Of a stretch of 64,000 nt of DNA, positions 52,603 through 63,724 are shown one piece after another. The notes under the pieces were generated by a model. The model made no database searches. It saw nothing but the letters and a program-made list of their open reading frames with translations, and was not told the origin of the DNA. Source of the DNA: Ceratotherium simum simum (Eukaryota > Chordata > Mammalia > Perissodactyla > Rhinocerotidae); NCBI RefSeq assembly GCF_000283155.1, contig NW_004454216.1:2367302-2431301 (forward strand), read 5' to 3'. The stretch's first letter is position 1. Every line of letters begins with the position of its first letter. Made by a program: the position numbers and the translations under genes.

Positions 52603-55600
52603 CTGCAATCAAACAATGAAAAGGATATACCAAGTACTGCTCCATTTCTTTAGTTTTTAGAGTTTTTAAAAATATAGTATTTGTCTTATTCTCCCTGCAA
52701 CTTATGAGCAAACACTGCTCCTTGCACGTCAAACACAATGACTTTCTTCTCTCTCCTAACCTGTTCCACTCACAAGCCAACTAGGATTCTCACATTACCA
52801 AAATGGACACTGCCATGGCAGCAGCTCTGAGTCAAAAGATATTCCAGAGTTTTTGCAGGGTTGATGTGCAGATGCTGAAGTACCTGAGCTAAGGTGTGAG
52901 CCTCGCAACCTGGCTGACCTTTTGCCCTCAGGACTGGGGCGATGGGACCCCCACCCACTCTGTTAAACCCTCTGTTGGCAGACCTTGTAGGAAACGCACA
53001 CGGCTACGACAGTGGTAACCTGGGTACAGAAAGGTCAGGCAGGACAACACTATAGAGGTATATTTACCAAGAGTTAAAATCTAATTTCCAAGTAACAGAT
53101 CAGTTCTTTTTCTAAATCAAGTATTAGCGTCTTCCTTTCTTTACATGATTAACAGGGTCACCTATGACTTTCTTCTCAGCTCTTCACAAGCAGATTGGAG
53201 CATTTCTTCTCCACATCTCTACAGCCAGTGTTCTACGTTTTCTGCTCACTAAGGCAATTTTTTAGACTCTCTTTGTTTGATTTGATTTCTCTATGGTTAT
53301 TTTCAAGCAAAGAAGTTAATAAATAAATTAACTATTTATTAAATTAACTCTTTTCAAAAATATCACATATACATATTACATATATATAACCTATACATTT
53401 TTGACATTTCCTTCTGCCAGTGTTCTTTCATTACTATAATTCAAGTTATTGTTTTTACCCATTCTTGAGGTTTTCCATCTCTAAATAACTGAGGAACTTC
53501 TCTAGTTTTTTTTCTGGTTTCCTTTTTTTTTTATTGGACAAGTATTATTTGTTCATATTTTCCCAAATGTTAATTCTTCCATAATTTCCTGTATCAGATT
53601 CAAATAACCAGTATACTTCCTTACCTTTCCAACTCCTTTCTCAAAGCTTCCTTTTTAAAAAAGAAATCTCTTATGACAGCTAAAGAACTAGAATAAGCTA
53701 ATGCTTTCATGCTTTTAATTCTCCATGATATCAAATTTTACACTGGCATCCAGAATTTTAGGTGCTTTATCCTGGAACCTAGATAACTTCATATCTCACC
53801 TACCCTCTTACTATGGAGAAGAGGAAGGAATGAAATAAACATATATTGAACATTGTGGTATGATTCTGCCCTTAGAATGGCTAAGAAAACTGAGGGTTTG
53901 AAGTTAAGGAAAATATCTGAGGCCATAGAACTAATTAATAGTCTAGCTGGGATTTAAGCTTTGTTTTTGAAGTTTCATTGGCTCCAAAAACAATGCTTTT
54001 TCTTCTATAGCACCTAAGTCCTCCAAAAACAGATCTATAGATATTAAGAACTTCTGTGTGTGTGTGTGTTTAGCACAAACGGAAGTTTCAAGTAAAAACA
54101 TGGGGAAAAAAGACTGCTTATGTATTCAACTACCAAAGCAGCAGCAGCAGCAGAAGTCATCTTAGTGCCCAGGAAGCTGAACCGTGAGAATCACTTGTAC
54201 AAGGACTGCCAGATGGCGGCCTGTCATGTTGATCTTACAAAGAACCAGCACAAGTCGGCTATCAGTCTGATTATGGTACCCCCGGGAATGACGAGATGGA
54301 ACAAGCGAAAGCTTTCGTCTTCCTCAGTGGCATCTGGTCCGTGAACAGCCACTATATCTACCTAATTCCTGTGCGTTCACAGCAAGAAGTAGAATCTTTG
54401 AATGTGGAGACCTAACATGCTCTCCACAATATGGAGAATGTTGAATGCTCTCAAAAACTGTTCATAGATGTATGTGTAAACTGCGTATCACCCTTTTGTT
54501 TTTGTTTTTTTTTTTTTTTGGTGAGGAAGATTGGCCCTGAGCTAACATCTGTTGCCAGTCTTCCCCTATTTAGTATATGGGATGCTGCCACAGTAAGGCT
54601 TGATGAGCGGTGTGGAGGTCCGCACCTGGAATCTGAACCTGCGAACCCCAGGGTGCTGAAGCAGAGTGTGCAAACTTAACCACTACGCCACTGGGCCAGC
54701 CCCAAGGGGCAGCACCTTTTAAATAAAGCCAAGTAAAGCTCATTCATTGCTGCGCATTTCCTTTAGGTAATTTCCTATGCAGTCAAGAATAGAAAAAATA
54801 TGCAACCAAATGAGATTTACACATCTTAACTTTTAAGAAAAACATATCTCAGGAAAGAGCTTCATCAGATTAAAAACAAAATTAGTGTCTTTCATTTTTC
54901 CATTCTCTTTAATTAAAAAGATTAAAAGACCAGGTAGGCTGCAAATTGAGAGACTCAGTGCAAAGAAACTCTTCTTTGAATTGAGTGGCAGTTTACTGCA
55001 CATGGGTTAAGAGGACACCACTCTAAGGCCTCGGCTAGGAAAGTCAGATACGCTTATCTTCACAGGCTCCTTACCATTCTTCCACTTTCAGCTCATGGAG
55101 TGCTTTTCGATCCTTCTGTTTTCTCTCCTGAACGGTCTCACCATAGTACTTCTGAAGTGCCATCATCAGGCTTCCTATAGGAGTGCTGAGGGGGAAGCAG
55201 GGGGAAAGCTTAGGAAGAAAGAGCCATGAGACACAACATGTGAGCATCTCTACTAAGGCTGAGCAACACCAACTGAGCACTTGTGCACAGACAGGTCCAG
55301 AACAATGGACAGTTAAAGCATCCTTGTCCAATGAAGAAAAAAATACTAAGGTAATTTCCTTTTTGGTCTGAACAATAGAGAAAAACAATCACTGCAACTT
55401 CCTAAAATTAACTGGTATAAAAACAACAGGTCTATAAATTGGCTCTGTTTTTTATCATGAATGATAAATAAACCAGGAAAATATATATTTATGAAACTCT
55501 AGAAGTAGCTTTATACTGAAGGTTTCTCAGAAATGAAATCAGTACCAGCAATGGTACCAGATCCCCCAGGGGGCAGGAACTGTCGAGGGCGTTTCTGGTT

Positions 55601-58425
55601 GAGGAAAGGATGCTACCGGCTTTTGGGGTTGGAGCCACCAAAACATCCTAAAGTGCAGGATGCTAGCACAACAGTCTCACCGACAATGCCAATAGTTACC
55701 CATTGAGAAATTGATTTAGATAATAATTATTACAGTAACAAAGAGTGTTTGACTCGTGTTCTCAAAGAGAAGCAGTTTTTGACTCTAATATAACTTACAT
55801 TCCCTCTGGCTATAACTTAAGTAAACACATTTTAAAAATTATTTTTGCTAAGTGGAAATGTCCCTCAACAGATGAATGGATAAAGAAAATATAGTATATA
55901 CAATGGAATACTGTGCAGCCTTAAAAAGGAGATTCTGTCTCATGCTACAACATGAATGAACCTCGAGGATATTATGCTAAATGAAATAAGCCAGCTATAA
56001 AAAGACAAATATTATGTGATTCCACTCATATGAAGTATATAAAGTAGTCAAGATCATAGAAACAGAAAGTAGAAAGGTGGTTGCCAAAGGCGTGTGAGGG
56101 GGTGGAATTAATGTTTAATAAGTACAGAGTTTCACTTTTGCAAGATGAAAAAGTTCGAGATCTATTGCACAACAATGTGAATATACTTAACAATGTGAAT
56201 ATATACTAAACTGTACATTTAAAAATGGTTAAGATGGCAAACTTTATGTTATGTGTTTTTTACCACCATGTAAAAAAATTATTCTTGGTGTTAAGTTCAA
56301 CAGTTTTCATCTTCAAACAAAGCTGGCATATTAATAATAAAACAAAAATAAAGTCAGCAATGGATTATGACATGCTGAACTTTAAAAAAAATTTTAATTA
56401 AAAAACCCCCCCATAAATCTACAGTGTTAACTCCTCCTGGAAAGGAGGCAGAAAAAGGGAGTGGGTAGGTGGAGGGGAAGGGAGAACTCTTCTATTCAGG
56501 TGAATTCCTGATAATAAAAATGGAAGAAACGATATAGTAGCAAATCAACGTTTTGCAACCACCTTTGTAATAACTGATTACAGCATGGATCATCAATGGA
56601 TCATTAAAACCACTAAAAGAAGGATGGCTGGAGAGCAGGCTAGTCACACAGTCTCACTCCACAGATTACTTATTAACCACAATGGGAAAAAGATACCTTT
56701 GTAGTAGACAAATTTAGTAGATACCAAATGTGGTAGGCAGAACTCCAAAATGGCTCCCCAAACTTTCCTGTCCTAATCCCTCAACTATGAATACACTGAG
56801 CTATATGATGAACCCATGATTACATTATGTTATATGGAAAAATGGATTTTACAGATGTAATTAAGGTTTCTAATCAATTGAATTTGAGTCAATCAAAAAG
56901 GAGATTATCTGGGTGAAGCCTTTAAAAGCAGCGAGTTTTCTCTGGCTGGTGGCAGAGTGAAAGTCAGAGAGATTTGAAGTATGAGGAGGATTCAACGTGT
57001 GGGTTGCTGGTTTGAACATGGAGGGGGCACTGTGAGAAGGAATGTGGATGCCTCTAGGAACAGAGTGGTGCCTGGCTGACAGCCAGCCAGGAAATGGCAA
57101 CTTCAGACCTATAGACACAAGGATTCTGTCAATGACCTGAATAGTTTGGAAATAGGTTCTTCCCCAGAGCCTCCAAATAAGAGCCTGCCTGGCCAACACC
57201 TTGGTTTTTTTGGCCTTGTGAAACCCTGAGCAGAGAACCCATCCAAGCCTACCTAGACTTCTAACCTACAGAACTGTGATATAATAAATGGGTGCTGTGT
57301 CAAGCTGCTAAGTTTGTGGTAATATGCTACACAGCAACAGAAAACTAATAACCCAAATAACTCAAGTTAACATCACTTATAAAGGGTGACATAATATGTC
57401 TCTTGATGTGATACACTGAGAAGGACACAACTTCACCTGTGTTGTATTCCTGATGAAAACATTTAACCTAAATCTAATCATGAGGGGATAATCAAACAAA
57501 TTTGAGAAATAGTCAGGGGGAAAAAAGGCAGTGGAACTGTTCTAGCTTAAAGAACTCTAAAGAGAGATGACAACCAAATGCAATATACAACTGGATCCTG
57601 GGCTAAATATAGATATATATATGGCATTATTGTAATAATTGAGGAATTTTGAATATGGACTCTATCTTAGATAGTTGTATTGAATCAACACAAAATTAGT
57701 TATTGTGATCATTGTACTGTGATATCATTGGAGAATGTTCTTTATCCTCGGAGATACACACTGATATATTTAGGGGTGAAGAATTATGAGGTCTCAAATG
57801 GTTTAACCAAAAAGAAAAAAGAGAAAGAAAAAAGAAATATACACACATCCTACACATATACAGAGAGATAGAAAACAAATATGGCAACATGTTAACAACT
57901 GGTGAATCCAAGTGAAGGATATATAGGTGTTCAATGTCCTAAGTTATTCAACTTTTCTGTAGGTTTGAAATTTTTCAAAGTAAAAAGTTGGAGAAGAAAA
58001 TTTTAAAAATTTATTAAACAACTGAAACCTAAACAGAATTCTTTTATAGAACGTGCTTTTAACTATTGCTCATTCCTCGTTCCTGCTTCTTATAAGTACC
58101 TTTGTTCAAACTACAAATAGTTTCAGGTGTTAGTGATACTTAAACAGTTTTTACCCAGTGAAAACAAAGTAAAATCAACAACTGAGGTAAAATTAGAATT
58201 GGACAGTCAAAGCTACTGCCAAATACAAGACCAGAGACATTTTACGGGCTCTAAGGATTAAATTTGTTCTTTAGAAATGAAGGAGATTTTTAACAGGCAT
58301 TAATGAAAGTTGTATTAATTTAGAATCAAACTATGGTAACACTTACCCTAGCAAGGCTCCAATGATGCCACCAGCCACCAGACCATGCAGGCCTAAGTTT
58401 ATTCTAAAAAGACTTCCTGTGACAG
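52452..58425 (-). CDS. TIMMDC1: TIMMDC1, C-terminal part (last three exons; 5' part beyond window)
   Basis: Mitochondrial inner-membrane protein of the Tim17/Tim22/Tim23 family that assists assembly of respiratory complex I. Exons 58425..58347, 55185..55075 and 52602..52452 join in one frame to give the last 112-113 residues. The first supplies a glycine-rich membrane segment ([18 protein letters not shown], then IIGALLG). The second completes [15 protein letters not shown] and a charged helix [18 protein letters not shown]. The third gives the acidic tail ending [15 protein letters not shown]. Splice sites and phases agree at every junction. The remaining exons, about 60% of a roughly 285-residue protein, must lie to the right of 64000. 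Convergent with CD80. Confidence 0.93.
54110..54480 (+). pseudogene. Possible processed-pseudogene fragment, parent unknown
   Basis: The stretch looks exon-like: an ATG at 54120, five GCA codons, then [19 protein letters not shown] and [16 protein letters not shown], followed by a stop at 54342 and a UTR-like continuation. Frame changes near the stop (SGHL..., then SHYIYL) suggest decay. Beyond the ERE, an AATAAA at about 54722 could be its signal. I do not recognise the parent; it may simply be a chance open frame. Confidence 0.25.
54508..54703 (-). mobile_element. ERE SINE, antisense, older copy
   Basis: T run, 'gtgaggaagattggccctga', end 'cgccactgggccagcccc'. More diverged from the other copies, with the 'ggttcg' B-box region degraded. 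Confidence 0.88.
55075..55185 (-). CDS. TIMMDC1: TIMMDC1 penultimate coding exon
   Basis: Acceptor 'cttccccctcag' precedes 55185 and donor 'gaatg|gtaagg' follows 55075. 111 bp, phase 2-2. It encodes [20 protein letters not shown] through to HELKVEE. Confidence 0.95.
55850..56280 (+). mobile_element. L1 3' end
   Basis: 'ggaaatgtccctcaacagat', 'aatggaatactgtgcagcct', 'atgctaaatgaaataagcca' and 'gtggttgccaaaggcgtgtg' identify an old 5'-truncated L1. A 13-bp piece 'caatgtgaatata' is duplicated at 56173 and 56191. Confidence 0.85.
56725..57352 (+). mobile_element. MaLR-type LTR (MLT1-like)
   Basis: Begins 'atgtggtaggcagaactcca aaatggctcccc', contains 'gattttacagatgtaattaa' and 'aacctacagaactgtgatat aataaatgggtgctg', and ends 'cagcaacagaaaactaata'. 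This is a near-complete solo LTR, an old retroviral-like remnant with no coding region. Confidence 0.8.
57390..57995 (+). mobile_element. L1ME-like 3' end
   Basis: 'gatgaaaacatttaacctaa', 'gatgacaaccaaatgcaata', 'ggatcctgggctaaatatag', 'gatcattgtactgtgatat' and 'tttttcaaagtaaaaagttg' are the successive landmarks of an old L1ME 3' UTR. Confidence 0.75.
58347..58425 (-). CDS. TIMMDC1: TIMMDC1 third-last coding exon
   Basis: Acceptor 'gtttttaaatag' precedes 58425 and donor 'gctagg|gtaagtg' follows 58347. 79 bp. It encodes (A)[19 protein letters not shown] and IIGALLG, part of the Tim17-family glycine-rich region. The acceptor has a poor pyrimidine tract. Confidence 0.9.
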
Positions 58426-59180
58426 CTATTTAAAAACAAACAAAAAGGCAATATTAAATCTTCTTTAAATACTTGAATTCCATTTAATTTTCCTTCTATG
58501 AAAAGGACATAAATCCCTAAGTAAGCTTTCTGAGCCCAACATTAATATACCACCGCAACCCAGATTTCCTGACTCTAAAATGCCAATACAGCTAGCTTCT
58601 CTTCCCCTCTGCAGGTTCAAAGGAAGAAACGTTCCTTTTACAAACCTAATTCTTCAATCTGGTCTATGGATCCAACTTCTCATTCTGCTCGTTTTTGCCC
58701 ACCTCTCCTTAAAAATCTGTAATGTCTTCACTTCCACTTCTTTCATTTCTTCCTTCTTCAAGGAAAGCTTTCTTCAAATAAACAACAAAACCCACTGCAG
58801 CTTACGCCTTCCCAGAGCCTTACCCTTTCTGTACTGCTAGACGACACCTCTCAGGCAGGACTGCAAGCGGGCATTCGGCCTACAATGCCACCTGGTGGCC
58901 GATGCACGGGTCCCCTGTCCTTCCCACTGGGATTGTACATCCACCATGTTCATTCATTCTCCTTTTTCACCACGCACAACACAACTAATGGCATCTCAGG
59001 CGGTAACTTTTTAAAAGTAACATTTGAGTTTATATTTATTTAAGTACTACATGTTCACTTTTAAAATTTTCTAAATTTTTAAATTAACAAGAAGGAAAAT
59101 CATCTTTAACTCCATTACCCAAAGACAGTAATAAATTTGGTCTTTTTTTCTAGTCTTCTTTTCCACACAAAATATTTTTA
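58426..59180. other. TIMMDC1: TIMMDC1 intron, left part
   Basis: Unique-looking sequence. I looked for the preceding TIMMDC1 exon on the minus strand and did not find it here. Confidence 0.5.
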
Positions 59181-59184
59181 AAAA

Positions 59185-59560
59185 CAAAATATTTTTTAAA
59201 AACTTATGAGAATAGCCAAAATCTTGAACACTGACAACACCAAATGCTGGGAAGAATGAGGAGCAACAGAAACTCTCATTCATTGCCGGTGGGAATGCAT
59301 AATGGTACAGATACTTTGGAAGACAGTTTGGCAGTTTCTTACAAAACTAAACATACTCTTACCATATAATCCAGCAATCACTCCTTAGTATTTATGTAAA
59401 GGAGCTGAAAACTTATGTCCACACAAAAACCTAAACACAGATATTCATTGCAGCTTTGTTCATAATTGTCAAAACTTGGAAGCAACCAATATGTCCTTCA
59501 GTAGGTGATGAATAAAGTATGCATCCAGACAACGGAATATTATTTAGTGCTAAAAAGAAA
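59185..59560 (+). mobile_element. L1 3' end, sense
   Basis: 'caccaaatgctgggaagaat', 'ccggtgggaatgcataatgg', 'catataatccagcaatcact' and 'cggaatattatttagtgct' give a sense-strand L1 3' end, opposite to the larger L1 to its right. Confidence 0.85.
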
Positions 59561-59564
59561 TGAG

Positions 59565-59705
59565 CCAGCCCTGGGGGTCTAGTGGTTAAGATTCGGCACT
59601 CGCAGAGCAGTGGCCTGGGCTCGTTTCTGGGTCGGGGAACCACACCACCCATCTGCTCGTTGTCATATGTGGCAGCTGAGTGTTGCTGTGATGCTTAGAA
59701 GCTTT
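59565..59705 (+). mobile_element. Diverged ERE-related tRNA SINE
   Basis: 'gagccagccctgggggtcta gtggttaag' is a tRNA-type A-box head, and 'ggctcgtttctgggtcgggg' a decayed B-box region. The tail differs from the young EREs. Confidence 0.6.
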
Positions 59706-60726
59706 TTCTTCTCAGCTAACTTTGAATTCCTTGGATAAATTCCACTTGGCCATGATGTATAATCCTTATTTGTTGCTGGACTTGGTTTACTAATGTTTTG
59801 TTAAAAATTTTGGGGTATATACCCTTGAGGGATAGTGATCTGTAGTTTTCTTGGCTATCTTCATCTGGCTTTGGTATCAGGATAATACTGGGCTAACAGA
59901 ATGAGTTGGGAAGTGTTCCCTCTTCTATTTTCTGGAAGAGTTTGTGAAAGAAACTTACCAAATAGCCAGGGAAGCCATCTGGTCCGGGGCTTTTCTTTGT
60001 GAAAAGATCTTTTAATAATTTAGTTTATTAACTTGTTATATAGCTATTCAGATTTTCTATTTCTTCTTGAGTAAATTTTGGAATTTGTGTTTTTTTTTTA
60101 ATTGGTTGGTCTTGTTAAAAAATTGTCTCTTTTGTTGATCTTTTAAAAGAACCAACTTTTGGTTTCACTGATTTTTTCTATCGTTTTTCTTTAAATTTCA
60201 CTGAGTTTTGCTTTATTATTTCCTTCTATCTGCTTACTTTAGGTTTATTTTGCTCCTCATTTTCTAGTCTTTAAAGGTGCAAGAAGCTTATTCATTCGAG
60301 ATTTTTCTTCTTTTATAACATAGGTGTTTACAGCTATAAATTTTCCTCTAAGTACTAATTTGGGTGTATCTCATAAATTTTGATATAATGTGCTTTCATT
60401 TTCATTCAACTCAAAATATTTCTAATTCACCTCTGTGGTCTATGGGTTATTTATAAATGTGTTTAATTTCCAAATATTTGTGGATTTCTCCCCCCTTTTT
60501 TTTTTAGTTTAATTCCATTGAGGTCAGAGAACATACTTTGCATGATTTCAATCCTCTTAAATTTATTGAGACTTGTTTCATGGCTTTGCCTATGGTCTAG
60601 ACTATGGAATGTCTCATGTGCATTTGAAAAGAATGTGTATTCTGCTACTGTTGGGTGGAGAGTTCTAGAGATGTTACTTAGGTTACAAAGGTTGATAATG
60701 TTGGTCAACTCTTCTATATCCTTGTT

Positions 60727-60988
60727 TTTTTTTTTTTTTGTTTGTTTTTTTCCTTTTTGTGAGGAAGATCGGCCCTGAGCTAACATCTGCCAATCCTCCT
60801 CTTTTTGCTGAGGAAGACTGGCCATGGGCTAACACCCATACCCATCTTGCTCCACTTTATATGGGATGCCGCCACAGCATGGCTTGCCAAGCGGTGTGTC
60901 GGTGTGCACCCAGGATCCGAACTGGTGAACTCTGGGCCGCCGCAGTGGAGTGTGCGCACTTAACCACTTGTGCCACCGGGCCAGCCCC
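60727..60988 (-). mobile_element. ERE SINE, antisense, in L1
   Basis: T run, both 'gaggaaga' modules, end 'gccaccgggccagcccc'. Exact 12-bp duplication tatatccttgtt at 60715-60726 and 60989-61000. Confidence 0.94.
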
Positions 60989-61371
60989 TATATCCTTGTT
61001 AATTTTCCCTCTAGTTGTTCTACCCATTATTAAAAGTGGGGTGTTAAAGTCTCCAACCACTATTATTGATTGTCTATTTATCCTCTCAATTCGAAGTGTT
61101 TGCTTCATGTATTTTGGAGCTCTGTTGTTAGATGCATATACGTTTATAAAAGTTATATCTTCTTGATGGATTGGCCTTTTAACTTTATAAAATGTCCTTC
61201 TTTGACTCTAGTAGTTTTGTCTTAAAGTCTATTTTGTCTGATACTTGTATAGCCACTCAAGGTCTTTTTCTTAGTTTGCGTAGTATATCTTTCTTCATCT
61301 TTTTACTTCCAACTTATTTGTTCCTTTGAACCTAAAGTATGTCTCTTGCAGACAGCATATAGTTGGATCTT

Positions 61372-61587
61372 TTTTTTTTTTTAATTTTTATTTATTTATT
61401 TATTTATTTTCCCCAAAGCCCCAGTAGATAGTTGTATGTCATAGCTGCACATCCTTCTAGTTGCTGTATGTGGGACGCGGCCTCAGCATAGCCGGAGAAG
61501 CGGTGCGTTGGTACGCGCCCGGGATCCGAACCCGGGCCGCCAGCAGCAGAGCGCGTGCACTTAACTGCTAAGCCACGGGGCCGGCCC
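61372..61587 (-). mobile_element. ERE SINE, antisense, short form, in L1
   Basis: T run and (TTTA)n-like tail, 'ccccagtagatagttgtatg', end 'gccacggggccggccc'. Exact 12-bp duplication tagttggatctt at 61360-61371 and 61588-61599. Confidence 0.95.
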
Positions 61588-62770
61588 TAGTTGGATCTTC
61601 TTTTAATACAGTTGAACAATCTCTGCCTATTGACTGGAGGGTATAATCCATTCATATTAATGTTATTATTGATGTGATTCGATTTAGGTCTGCCATTTTG
61701 CTATTTGTTTTCTGTATATCTTATTTAGTTCTTTTTTCACCTCTTTACTACTTTAAAAAGTTACTTTCTTATTACTTGCTTTAGTGATTACACTATTCTT
61801 CTTAACTTATCATGATCTACTTCAGATCAGTACTAATTTCATTCCAGTAAAATGTAGAAACATTGTTCCAATACAGCTCCACTACTCTCCCATCTTTGTG
61901 CTATTACCGTCATTTATGTTATATATATATGTTAAAACACAACAATACAAGATTATTATTTTACACAACCACATGTATTTTAAAGAAGTTAAAGGGGAAA
62001 ACAGTTAAGAAAAGAAAGAAGAAACAATAAACTTACAAAGTCTTTTATATTAACCTATATATTTACTATTTCTAGTACTCTTCATTTCTTCCTGTGGAGT
62101 CAAGTTACTATTTGGTGTCATTTCCTTGCTCCACTATACCTCTATTCCTTCCCTCTGTTTTGTATTATTAATGTCATATATAGCTTTAGTTATATGCCCA
62201 ACACTTCAATTTTATTATTATTTTATGTAACTGTTTTTTAGATCAGTTAAGAGAAAAAAATATTTATATTGGCTTTAATAATTACTTATATAATTGTCTT
62301 TATTAATGGTCTTTAATTCTTCATGTAGATTCAAGTTACCATCTGGTATCACTTCCTTTCAGCCCGAAGAACTCCCTTTAGTATTTTTGTAAGGCAGGTC
62401 TGCTAGCAACAAATTCTCTTTCTTTATTTGCCAATGTCTTTACTTTTGCCTTCAATTCTGAAGAATGGCTTGCTAGATATAGAATTCTTAGTTGACAGCT
62501 TATTCTTTTTAGCACTTTGAATGTCATCCTACTGCCTTCTGGCTTCCATCATTTTGATGAGAAGTCAGGTGTTAATCTTATTGGGTGTTCCTTGTATGAG
62601 GTTTTTTTTTTCTTGCTGCTTTCAAGATTTCTCTTTGTCTTTCAACATTGTAACTATTATGTGTCTAGGTGTGAATCTCTTTATCTTTATCCTTCTTGGA
62701 GTTTTTTGAGCTCCTTGGATGTGTGGATTAATGTTCTTCATCAAATTTGGGAAGTTTTGGCCATCATTTC

Positions 62771-63031
62771 TTTTTTTGTTGTTTTTTTTGCTGGGAAAGA
62801 TTCACCCTGAGCTAACATCTGTTGCCAATCTTCCTTTTTCTTTTTTTCTCCCCAAAGTCCCAGTATATAGTTGTATATTCTAGTTGTAAGTCCTTCTAGT
62901 TCTTCTATGTGAGCCGCCACCAAGCATGGCTACCGAGAGATGAGTGGTGTGCTTCTGCGACTGGGAACCGAACCCGGGCCGCCAAAGTGGAGAGCGCAGA
63001 ACTTGAACCACTAGGCCATCAGGATTGGCTC
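62771..63031 (-). mobile_element. ERE SINE, antisense, diverged, in L1
   Basis: 'gctgggaaagattcaccctg', 'cccagtatatagttgtatat', 'gaaccgaacccgggccgcc', end 'ggccatcaggattggctcc'. Clearly older than its neighbour. Confidence 0.85.
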
Positions 63032-63038
63032 CCATTCT

Positions 63039-63288
63039 TTTTTTCTTTTTTTTTTTTTTGTGAGGAGATCAGTCCTGTGCTAACATCTGCCAATCCTCCT
63101 CTTTTTGCTGAGGAAGACTGGTCCTGGGCTAACATCCATGCCCATCTCCCTCCACTTTATATGGGACGCCGCCACAGCACGGCTTGCCAAGCAGTGCGTT
63201 GGTGCATGCCCGGGATCCAAACCGGCGAACCCCGGGCCGCTGCAGCGGAGCGCACGCACTTAACCGCTTGGGCCACCGGGCCGGCCCC
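63039..63288 (-). mobile_element. ERE SINE, antisense, in L1
   Basis: T run, 'gtgaggagatcagtcctgtg', end 'gccaccgggccggcccc'. Separated from the previous ERE by only a few bases of target-like sequence (cccattc). Confidence 0.93.
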
Positions 63289-63724
63289 TCCATTATTGCT
63301 GAAAATACTTTTTCTGCCCCTTTCTCTTTCCTCTCCATCTAGTATCCCCATTATACATATGTTGGGATGCTTGATGGTGACCCACAGATCTCTGAGGCTC
63401 TGTTCATTTTTCTTCATTTTTAAAATTCTGTCCTCCACAAGAGACAATCCATACTGATCTATCTTCAAGTTTACTGATTCTCTTATTCTATCTCAAATTT
63501 GCTGTGGAGGTCCTCCCCTCCAGAGAATTTTTAGTTTTCATTATTGTATTTATCAACTCCAGAATTTTAATTTGATTATTTTTTATAATTTCTATCTTTA
63601 CTAATATTCTCTATTTGATGAGTCATTATCATCATACTTTTATTTAACTCTGTAAAAATGGTTTTAAGTCTTTGTCTGCTATGTCCAACAGATGGGCCCC
63701 GTCAGAGACATTCCCAATGATTGC

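Larger units (their letters stand above)
52603..55074. other. TIMMDC1: TIMMDC1 intron, last
   Basis: A+T-rich. Contains an old ERE and an unrecognised 75-codon plus-strand open frame at 54120-54344, both described separately. A GT run lies at 54056-54070. Confidence 0.55.
55186..58346. other. TIMMDC1: TIMMDC1 intron between third-last and penultimate exons
   Basis: Contains two L1 3' ends and a MaLR LTR, listed separately. No exon is recognised in the remaining unique sequence. Confidence 0.6.

Noticed and set aside
62909..63457. 182-codon plus-strand open frame
   Set aside because: It crosses two EREs and antisense L1; its protein text is ERE-derived and recurs at other ERE copies.
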